Made by a program: the position numbers and the translations under genes. Of a stretch of 6,576 nt of DNA, positions 1-5,322 are shown one piece after another (positions within the stretch are counted from its first letter, which is position 1; the number at the start of each line of letters is the position of its first letter). The notes beneath the pieces were generated by a model. It was given only the letters and a program-made list of their open reading frames with translations, was not told where the DNA came from and made no database searches. The stretch is from JARLFX01 sp036404255. Lineage in GTDB: Bacteria > Acidobacteriota > Terriglobia > Terriglobales > Acidobacteriaceae. Location of the stretch: positions 1 to 6,576 of the forward strand of contig DASWOP010000214.1 in the NCBI GenBank assembly GCA_036404255.1. The letters run 5' to 3'.

Positions 1-501
1 CTCGTCAAAACGGCCCTCAAGGAAGGCGCGGGCGTAGACGCCGGGCGAGGAGTGGCCCTGGAAGTAGATGAGGTCGCCAGGCTGCTCTGCCCCTCCTTCT
101 GCGGCGGAGTTGTATTTGCCGTGGAAGAAGTGGTTGAAGCCGACTTCGAGCAGGGTGGCCTGCGAGGAGTAGGTGGAGATGTGGCCGCCAATGCCGGCAT
201 CCTTCTTGTTCTGGCTGTGCACCATGGCCATGGCGTTCCAGCGCAGCAGCGCTTCTACGCGGCGCTCCATGTCACGATCGCCGGGATAGGGAACCTCTTC
301 ATCCACCGGGATGGTGTTGCAGTAGGGGGTAACGAACTGGCCGGGGCTGCTGACGCCGAGCGTGCGGGCGTGGTCACTGAGAGCCGCTAGTAAAGCGGCT
401 CCTTGACCGGCGCCATCGGAGGCAACGTCATCAAATGCTTCTAGCCATTCGGCAATCTCTTCGGGGAAATCGTTCACTGCATTCTCTGGATTCATGGTCA
501 T
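1..501 (-). CDS. aceE: Pyruvate dehydrogenase E1 component, homodimeric type (N-terminal part; runs off left edge)
   Basis: This is the thiamine-diphosphate-dependent E1 subunit of the pyruvate dehydrogenase complex, which decarboxylates pyruvate and passes the acetyl group to the lipoyl domain of E2 in the cytoplasm. Only the first 167 codons are present; the family is usually close to 890 residues. Diagnostic stretches are YCNTIPVDEE (60-69), RWNAMAMV (87-94), GGHISTYSS (105-113), VGFNHFF (120-126) and YFQGHSSPGVYARAFLEGR (146-164). His107 and His150 match the two histidines near the cofactor in E. coli AceE (His106, His142). ATG codons lie at 501, at 495 and, in the same frame, at 561; the 501 or 495 start best fits the family N-terminus, and none has a clear Shine-Dalgarno sequence. 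Residues 131-140 look like a small linker insertion. It lies 144 bases downstream of argJ on the same strand, so it could be read through from argJ or have its own promoter. Confidence 0.94.
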   Translation of the reverse strand, partial: MTMNPENAVNDFPEEIAEWLEAFDDVASDGAGQGAALLAALSDHARTLGVSSPGQFVTPYCNTIPVDEEVPYPGDRDMERRVEALLRWNAMAMVHSQNKKDAGIGGHISTYSSQATLLEVGFNHFFHGKYNSAAEGGAEQPGDLIYFQGHSSPGVYARAFLEGRFDE

Positions 502-578
502 AAGGAAGTTCGGTGGCGCGCGGCCCCGTGCGGGCTGAATGCGCGCAAGTGTCGAGTCCATAGGATATCTGGTTTTGC

Positions 579-592
579 CTGGAAGATTCCAG
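579..592. promoter_or_regulatory. Short dyad in the argJ-aceE gap, possible operator
   Basis: A perfect inverted repeat, CTGGAA-GA-TTCCAG, has 6-base arms and a 2-base centre. It lies in the 144-base gap between the argJ stop and the aceE start, 78 bases upstream of the ATG at 501. Its symmetry and position suit a repressor or activator site for aceE. It does not resemble the PdhR box of E. coli, and I cannot name a protein for it. No convincing -35/-10 pair was found beside it; a TATCCT on the minus strand (567-562) is the nearest -10-like hexamer. A 2-base loop makes an RNA hairpin unlikely. Confidence 0.3.
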
Positions 593-645
593 CGCGCCGG
601 AGGGAGTCTCGCAATGCGGAATGCCGTTGCGGGGCGGATTGCTGT

Positions 646-1890
646 TTATGTGGAGTAATCGGCGTTGATGTGGACGTATTCGACGGTGAGGTCGCAGGTA
701 AGAAAGCGGCTGGAGGCTGTGCCCTGGCCGAGATCCAGATGGATGATGTATTCGCGCTGCTGCATGTGCTCGTGTGTGGCGGCTTCGTCAAAAGAGGGCG
801 AGCGCACGCCGAGCTCGAAGACGGGATGCGGTCCGATGTGGATGGTGACCAGCGCCGGGTCGAATTGCACGCCTGAGTAGCCGGCGGCGGCCAGGATGCG
901 TCCCCAGTTGGGATCGCCGGAGGACCAGGCGGTCTTGCAGAGGGGAGAGTGCGCGATGGCGCGGGCGACCTGGCGGGCTTCGGCAGCTGTGCGGGCGCCG
1001 GTGATGGAAAGCTCGACAACGTGGGTTACGCCTTCGCCGTCATCGACGATCTGGTGGGCGAGCGAGTCACAGATGGCATTCAAAGCCTGCTGGAAGGTGG
1101 GGAAGGAGGCTTCGTTCAATTCAACGCCGGTGGTGCCGCTGGCAAGCAGGAGGACGGTGTCGTTGGTGGAGGTGTCGCCGTCGATGGAGATGGAGTTGAA
1201 GCTGGCCTCGACAGCGGGGGCTAGCGCGGTGCGAAGGGCTTCCGGGGAAGAGACAATGTCTGTAAAGAGATAGACGAGCATGGTGGCGTGCGGCGGGCCG
1301 AGTTGCGGGCCGATCATGCCTGCACCTTTGCAGGTGCCAAAGATGTGAACCGTCTTGCCGTCGATCTCGAAGGCGGCGAGCGCGGTCTTCAGCTTCGTAT
1401 CGGTCGTCATGATGGCGCGGGCGAAGAGGGTGGCGTGCTCTGCGCTGCTACCGAGCCCGGCGATGACTGCGGGCAGCGCATCGGTGATCTTTTCCACGGC
1501 CATGGGCACTCCGATGACCCCGGTGGAGGAGGGGAGAACCTGCTGTGGTTCGCAGCCCAGGGCGGCAGCTACGGCGGCGCAGCTGGTGCGGGCGACGGAG
1601 AGGCCCTGTTCGCCGGTGGCGCAGTTGGCGTTGCCGGAGTTCACCAGAACAGCGTGGACGTGGCCGCCGGTATGGGCGATGTGTTCGCGGCCGACGATGA
1701 TGGGGGCGGCAACAACCTGATTTTTCGTGAACATAGCCGCGGTACTGGCGCTGTTGGGGGCAACGGCCAGCGCGAGGTCGAGGTTCCCGCTGGCTTTGAT
1801 TCCGGCTTTGACGGCGCCCCAGCGGAAACCGCCGGGAAGGGTGCTATCGGAGGGCGTAAACGTGAGGCTGGAAGGGCTTAATTTGGTCAT
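646..1890 (-). CDS. argJ: Glutamate N-acetyltransferase / amino-acid acetyltransferase ArgJ
   Basis: ArgJ moves the acetyl group from N-acetylornithine to glutamate, giving ornithine and N-acetylglutamate; bifunctional forms also use acetyl-CoA. It is a cytoplasmic enzyme that self-cleaves into alpha and beta chains. The protein has 414 residues, normal for the family. Visible motifs are NSGNANCATG (84-93), the oxyanion-hole Thr123-Gly124 in SSTGVIG, CKGAGMI (187-193 with Lys188), the cleavage pair Ala202-Thr203 in HATML with Thr203 as nucleophile, DDGEGVTH (283-290), DPNWGRILAA (326-335) and the terminal INADYST. Four extra residues (GPPH) precede the cleavage pair compared with the usual MIAPxxATML. 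The ATG at 1890 is preferred: a GTG at 1920 would add ten unfamily-like residues. No clear ribosome binding site precedes either. It is followed on the same strand by aceE and faces the lipoprotein gene divergently. Whether it is mono- or bifunctional cannot be read from the sequence. Confidence 0.96.
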   Translation of the reverse strand: MTKLSPSSLTFTPSDSTLPGGFRWGAVKAGIKASGNLDLALAVAPNSASTAAMFTKNQVVAAPIIVGREHIAHTGGHVHAVLVNSGNANCATGEQGLSVARTSCAAVAAALGCEPQQVLPSSTGVIGVPMAVEKITDALPAVIAGLGSSAEHATLFARAIMTTDTKLKTALAAFEIDGKTVHIFGTCKGAGMIGPQLGPPHATMLVYLFTDIVSSPEALRTALAPAVEASFNSISIDGDTSTNDTVLLLASGTTGVELNEASFPTFQQALNAICDSLAHQIVDDGEGVTHVVELSITGARTAAEARQVARAIAHSPLCKTAWSSGDPNWGRILAAAGYSGVQFDPALVTIHIGPHPVFELGVRSPSFDEAATHEHMQQREYIIHLDLGQGTASSRFLTCDLTVEYVHINADYST

Positions 1891-1983
1891 GGGTAAGGAA
1901 CAGGGTAGGCAAAATATCACCTTTAACCCCGACTTCTAAAGTTATCATGCGATGAAAATATTGGGATAATTCACTTTTTTGAT

Positions 1984-2011
1984 TTGAGAGTCGCAACAGG
2001 TCTGATACTCT
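1984..2011 (+). promoter_or_regulatory. Weak candidate promoter for the lipoprotein gene
   Basis: TTGAGA (1984-1989; five of six bases of the sigma-70 -35 box) is followed after 16 bases by TACTCT (2006-2011), which matches the -10 box poorly but is preceded by an extended-10 TG at 2003-2004. A second -10-like TATATC lies at 2031-2036 without a -35. The 228-bp divergent region 1891-2118 must hold start sites for both argJ and the lipoprotein, and its AT-rich centre (about 1935-1985) is the likely place. For argJ no pair of boxes was convincing. Confidence 0.22.
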
Positions 2012-2042
2012 GAGCGAGTTCAAGACGACTTATATCTTTCCT

Positions 2043-2080
2043 CTGGTTACTGTTAGCGCACCGAAGCGGTTAGCCAGTAA
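2043..2080 (+). other. Possible 5' leader hairpin of the lipoprotein mRNA
   Basis: CTGGTTA (2043-2049) can pair with TAGCCAG (2071-2077) with one G-U pair. Alternatively TTACTG (2047-2052) can pair with CAGTAA (2075-2080). An inner CGC/GCG pair (2057-2059 with 2066-2068) closes a six-base loop in either fold. The same stretch contains a direct repeat GTTAGC (2052-2057 and 2069-2074). It lies 39 bases or more before the start codon, between the candidate promoter and the ribosome binding site. It matches no riboswitch class I know, and may be only a weak stem. Confidence 0.3.
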
Positions 2081-2106
2081 TTGGCCCAAGCAATTTCCAA
2101 ATCTGT

Positions 2107-2112
2107 GGAGGT
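2107..2112 (+). promoter_or_regulatory. Ribosome binding site of the lipoprotein gene
   Basis: GGAGGT stands six bases before the ATG at 2119. It is the strongest Shine-Dalgarno sequence in the window and fixes the start of the long reading frame. Confidence 0.8.
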
Positions 2113-2118
2113 TCCAAG

Positions 2119-4233
2119 ATGCCTTTTAAGACGTTTCATTCTCTCAATTGTTCAAAAGCGCAGGTTTTACTGCTCGCGTTCGCCACATCGGTAGCCGTGA
2201 TTGCCACCGGCTGCGGTATGGGAACTACAGTTGCCCCGGTTGCGAAGGATACCTCCCTTGCAGGGGTGAACGGCCTGGTGCATGGCGGCCCGAACGCTAT
2301 CACAAACGCCACGGTAAATCTTTACGCAACAGCTACTGCTGCATACGGTACTTCGAGCGTTCTCCTTGGAACCACGAACACTGACTCGAACGGCCACTTC
2401 GACTTCGGCAGCACGGCTCTCCCCTGTCCTGCCACGCAGCAGGCCTACCTCACGATTGTGGGCGGGCAAACAGGCGGCAACACAAACAACTCGCAATCGC
2501 TGCTCATGGCTGCGCTTGGCCCCTGCACCAATATTTCGACCTCCACGGTGATCTACGTCAGCGAGGTGACGACCGTTGCCGCTGGCTACGCTCTGAGCAA
2601 CTTCATCGGCATCAGCGGAACCACCGTCAATGTCTCTGCCCCGGCCACAAACAATGCGATCACGCCCTCCTGCACTGGCACCGGCAGTGCGATGACGTGC
2701 TCGGCCGCTGGCCTCGCGCACGCCTTTCTGAACGCCCTTAATCTGGCTAACTCTGTGAGCACTTCGGGCACACCGTTGCCGACCGGCCAGGCCTACACGA
2801 CCGTCCCCGGCAACACGAATAGCGTTGTCCCAACGCTGCTACTGAATACGCTGGGCAACATCTTGCAGTCCTGCGTGAATTCAGCCGGGGGCACAGCAGG
2901 AGACAGCACCAGTTGCGGCAAGCTCTTCACCTACACCACGCCGCCTACAACGAGCACGGCAAGCCCCGTCACTCCGACGAACACTCTGCAGGCGGTTGTG
3001 AATCTCGCAAAATACCCGTCTCTTACCCCTGCGAACGTCACCGCGCTTTATGGCATTGCGACTGCGCAGACGTTCTTCTCTCCTGCTCTCGCTGCCGTAC
3101 CGGCTGACTACTCCATTGGTGTCGTTTATCACGGGCCTACCGCTTTGGTGAACTACGTCTATGCCTTCTACAGCACCACGGATATCTCGGACAACATCTA
3201 CACGCTCTCCCAGCCCACCAGTTCTGCAGGTCCAGTCGTCCTCAACCAGATCGCTTCCAACGGCAGCAGTGGCGCCAGCTCTGGAACTATCACGAATCTG
3301 GCGTGCGCTGCCGCCTCTCCATGCGCCGGTGCTACGGATACTCTCGGCAATCTTTGGGTAGCTAACACAAACGGCACCAACCTGAATGTGTATGACATCA
3401 CCACCTCGACTGGTGCGTTCACCTCGTATGCCTTGCCGACAGGCACCAACCCCAACTCGGCTGCGGTTGACCGGAACAATACCGTCTTCGTTACCTCCGC
3501 GAATGCTACGGCGAGCAACGTCTACAGCAAGACCACAGCCGCTTCCAGCTTCACAGCCCTTTCGGTTGCGGGCTCTCCGGTGACGGAGACGCCTGCATCG
3601 CCTGAGTACATTGCCGTAGATGCCTCTGGCAGCCTATGGAATGTCAACTACAACACAACTGCAACCAACGTCACGTACATTCAGAACGCGGGTACGGTCT
3701 CCGCACCCGCGTTCACCAATGCCTATGTGCCCGTCGTGGTAGGCTCCGCTGGATCCGGCTACACTGTCATGCTGGATGCTTCCGGCAATGCCTGGGTCAA
3801 CAACCTTAGCTCGTTGGGCAAAGTCACGCCGGGTTCAACCACTGCTACCAGCACGGCGATCTCCGCCACCGGTGGGAATGCCTCGGCTACCAACCCTAAG
3901 GTCACTGCCAACGCCCGCTTCAGTACGCTTGATGGCGACGGCAACATCTTTCTCCCAGAAAACAATGGCGCCACCAGTGTACTCTTTCAGTACTTTCCGG
4001 GTACCGGGAACTTTATCTACCTGAGCCCATGCACGGGAAACACCGGCACGGCCTGCCTCGCCTCCGGCCTCAAGATCGCCTCTCCCCGCAACGCCATCAC
4101 GGATTCCACGGGCAGCGTTTGGGTCACAAATCCCAGCGCAACCGTAGCCAATGGCAACCTGGTTCAGGTCATCGGAACTGGCGCACCCACCTGGCCGCAG
4201 CTCTCATACGGCCTGCCAGGTGTTCGCCCCTAA
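2119..4233 (+). CDS. Exported lipoprotein with regulatory-like beta domain and six-repeat C-terminal propeller
   Basis: A 704-residue predicted extracytoplasmic lipoprotein of unknown function. Residues 1-31 form a signal peptide (Lys4, Lys13, hydrophobic stretch 15-29), with a lipobox-like IATGC giving Cys32 as the probable lipidated residue. Residues about 48-115 resemble a carboxypeptidase-regulatory-like beta sandwich (GLVHGGPNAITNATVNLY, then TDSNGHFDFG). A Ser/Thr/Asn/Ala-rich middle includes AALGPC at 131-136. From about 405 to 675 six repeats of the pattern D-x-x-G-x-hydrophobic/Trp-V-x-N occur, with the Asp at 407, 451, 501, 553, 605 and 662, as in NHL or Vgb-like propellers. Ten mature cysteines fall into five close pairs, suggesting disulfides and export. 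The protein ends in VIGTGAP...PGVRP, a tail I recall from a large Acidobacteriota family. It has its own ribosome binding site and terminator, so it is probably a single-gene unit. Binding or surface function is only a guess. Confidence 0.86.
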   Translation: MPFKTFHSLNCSKAQVLLLAFATSVAVIATGCGMGTTVAPVAKDTSLAGVNGLVHGGPNAITNATVNLYATATAAYGTSSVLLGTTNTDSNGHFDFGSTALPCPATQQAYLTIVGGQTGGNTNNSQSLLMAALGPCTNISTSTVIYVSEVTTVAAGYALSNFIGISGTTVNVSAPATNNAITPSCTGTGSAMTCSAAGLAHAFLNALNLANSVSTSGTPLPTGQAYTTVPGNTNSVVPTLLLNTLGNILQSCVNSAGGTAGDSTSCGKLFTYTTPPTTSTASPVTPTNTLQAVVNLAKYPSLTPANVTALYGIATAQTFFSPALAAVPADYSIGVVYHGPTALVNYVYAFYSTTDISDNIYTLSQPTSSAGPVVLNQIASNGSSGASSGTITNLACAAASPCAGATDTLGNLWVANTNGTNLNVYDITTSTGAFTSYALPTGTNPNSAAVDRNNTVFVTSANATASNVYSKTTAASSFTALSVAGSPVTETPASPEYIAVDASGSLWNVNYNTTATNVTYIQNAGTVSAPAFTNAYVPVVVGSAGSGYTVMLDASGNAWVNNLSSLGKVTPGSTTATSTAISATGGNASATNPKVTANARFSTLDGDGNIFLPENNGATSVLFQYFPGTGNFIYLSPCTGNTGTACLASGLKIASPRNAITDSTGSVWVTNPSATVANGNLVQVIGTGAPTWPQLSYGLPGVRP

Positions 4234-4255
4234 CTCTGTACTAACCAATTCACAG

Positions 4256-4287
4256 AAAGCGCCCCGGTTCGCCGGGGCGCTTTCTTT
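4256..4287 (+). terminator. Strong intrinsic terminator after the lipoprotein gene
   Basis: A perfect 12-bp stem (4256-4267 with 4272-4283; 5' arm AAAGCGCCCCGG) encloses a TTCG loop and runs into TTTCTTT. It begins 22 bases after the lipoprotein stop. The sequence outside it (CACAG and CTTTGTG) extends the pairing with a small bulge. The A-rich left side could also make it work for the opposite strand. It ends only 22 bases before the ATG of the ATPase gene. Confidence 0.93.
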
Positions 4288-4309
4288 GTGTGGCGGTATC
4301 CTTGAAAAG

Positions 4310-5101
4310 ATGACTTCTCAATCTGCTGAGCCGTTTCTTCTTCTGGAACATGTGAGCGTTGCGCGGGGCGACAATGTCGTTCTGCATGACATCAACCTGC
4401 GTATTCAGCCGGGCGAGCATGTTGCTATCCTGGGGCCAAATGGTTGCGGGAAATCCACGCTGATCAAGACCATGACCTGCGAGTGCTATCCGCTGGTGAC
4501 GCCGGAGATGCGGGTGCGCATCTTCGGGCGCGAGCGCTGGGATCTGACGGAGTTGAAGAAGCGACTGGGCATCGTCAGCGCCGAGCTGCCGGGCCGGCAG
4601 ACGCGCACCACCACGGGCTTTGATGCGGTGGTGTCGGGTTTCTTTTCCAGTTCGACACTATGGCCGAATCTTACGGTAACTGACGCGATGCGCGAACGGG
4701 CGCGCGCGGTGATGGCGCAGCTGGATGCGACGCATCTGGCAGGAAAGCCGGTGGGTGAGATGTCTGCCGGCGAGCAGCGGCGGACGATGATTGGCCGCGC
4801 GCTGGTGCAGTCCAGCGAGATGCTCCTGCTGGATGAGCCGTCGAACGCGCTGGACATCGCAGCGCAGCGCGAACTGCGCGAACTGCTGCGGAAGCTGGCA
4901 CGCGATGGCGTCGGCATCCTGCTGATCACGCACCTGCTGGCGGATATTCCGCCGGAGATCGAACGCGTGATCATGATGAAGGCTGGCCGCATCGTTGCCG
5001 ATGGGCCGAAAGAAGAACTGATCACACGTAAGCGGCTGCGGGAGCTGTTTGGCGTGGACGTGGAACTGACGCGGCAGGATGGGTACTACTATATCCGGTA
5101 A
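4310..5101 (+). CDS. ABC transporter ATP-binding protein, YlmA/ModF-like orphan ATPase
   Basis: A 263-residue single ABC nucleotide-binding domain. Walker A is GPNGCGKST (42-50, Lys48), the signature is SAGEQ (152-156), Walker B is LLLDEP (172-177, catalytic Glu176), the D-loop is SNALD (178-182) and the switch histidine is His208. At the Q-loop the usual glutamine is replaced: RLGIVSAEL puts Ala91 there. This and the VVSGFFSS stretch (107-114) recall the YlmA/ModF-like group. No permease or binding protein lies beside it; the left neighbour ends at a terminator and the right neighbours converge on it. The frame stays open upstream to 4151, but that would cross the terminator and overlap the lipoprotein gene; the ATG at 4310 gives a normal N-terminus (MTSQSAEPFLLLEHVSV). 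There is no good Shine-Dalgarno, only GAAAAG just before the ATG. Substrate and partner are unknown; a non-transport role is possible. Confidence 0.9.
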   Translation: MTSQSAEPFLLLEHVSVARGDNVVLHDINLRIQPGEHVAILGPNGCGKSTLIKTMTCECYPLVTPEMRVRIFGRERWDLTELKKRLGIVSAELPGRQTRTTTGFDAVVSGFFSSSTLWPNLTVTDAMRERARAVMAQLDATHLAGKPVGEMSAGEQRRTMIGRALVQSSEMLLLDEPSNALDIAAQRELRELLRKLARDGVGILLITHLLADIPPEIERVIMMKAGRIVADGPKEELITRKRLRELFGVDVELTRQDGYYYIR

Positions 5102-5104
5102 AAA

Positions 5105-5315
5105 CTTCAGCACGGAAACCACGGATTACACGGATCACCACGGATTTAGAAACAAAGACAATAAAAATAGATTTTAAAGACAAAGACATCAAGAAATAAA
5201 ACGCGGATCAGAACATCCCTGAAAACTCAGATTTGTTCCTGATCCGCATTTCATTTCTAAATTCTTTATATCTTTGTTTCTAAATCCACTTTTATCCGTG
5301 TAATCCGTGCTGAAG
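5105..5315. repeat. Long imperfect inverted repeat (hairpin element) filling the convergent gap
   Basis: About 211 bases that fold back on themselves. The outermost 12 bases (5105-5116, CTTCAGCACGGA) pair perfectly with 5304-5315. GGATTACACGGAT (5123-5135) matches 5294-5306. A 17-base arm (5142-5158) pairs perfectly with 5271-5287. An inner 20-base arm (5192-5211) pairs with 5239-5258 at 18 positions. The apical loop is 5212-5238. The left arm carries extra sequence (one CACGGA unit, and about 20 bases near 5160-5190). CACGGA occurs four times in the left arm (5111, 5120, 5129, 5139) and its complement twice in the right. It starts 3 bases after the ATPase stop and ends 7 bases before the GNAT stop, so it may act as the shared bidirectional terminator. 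No open reading frame of its own and no flanking target duplication are visible; it resembles a REP- or MITE-like intergenic element. Confidence 0.9.
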
Positions 5316-5322
5316 CTGGTTA

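Noticed and set aside
502..561. Earlier aceE start at 561 adding 20 residues
   Set aside because: The frame is open, but the added residues are Arg/Pro/Ala-rich and unlike AceE N-termini, and there is no ribosome binding site; kept only as an alternative.
611..630. Possible terminator hairpin after argJ (GCAATG with CGTTGC)
   Set aside because: The stem is six bases with a wobble pair and a long loop, and there is no T-tract on either strand.
498..1019. 173-codon minus-strand frame between aceE and argJ
   Set aside because: It overlaps the 3' half of argJ in another frame, is Pro/Ser/Arg-rich low-complexity and ends inside the aceE start region.
1288..1881. 197-codon plus-strand reading frame, opposite argJ
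   Set aside because: It is very rich in Gly, Ala and Asp, has no recognisable motif and lies entirely antisense to the well-conserved argJ; it is a codon-bias shadow.
1891..1920. Upstream GTG start for argJ adding ten residues
   Set aside because: The extra residues are Cys/Pro/Leu-rich and absent from family members; the ATG at 1890 gives the usual length.
1949..1975. Possible ArgR-type box upstream of argJ (TGAA...TTCA on the minus strand)
   Set aside because: Only four bases on each side are symmetric and the 21-base span does not fit the 18-base ARG box; the interior does not pair.
2167..2721. 184-codon minus-strand frame opposite the lipoprotein gene
   Set aside because: It is a shadow of the signal peptide and N-terminal domain coding region, with no independent start signal or family resemblance.
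4151..4309. N-terminal extension of the ABC ATPase frame to an ATG at 4151
   Set aside because: It would overlap the last 83 bases of the lipoprotein gene and translate through the terminator; the added residues do not look like an ABC protein N-terminus, and the ATG at 4310 gives a normal one.
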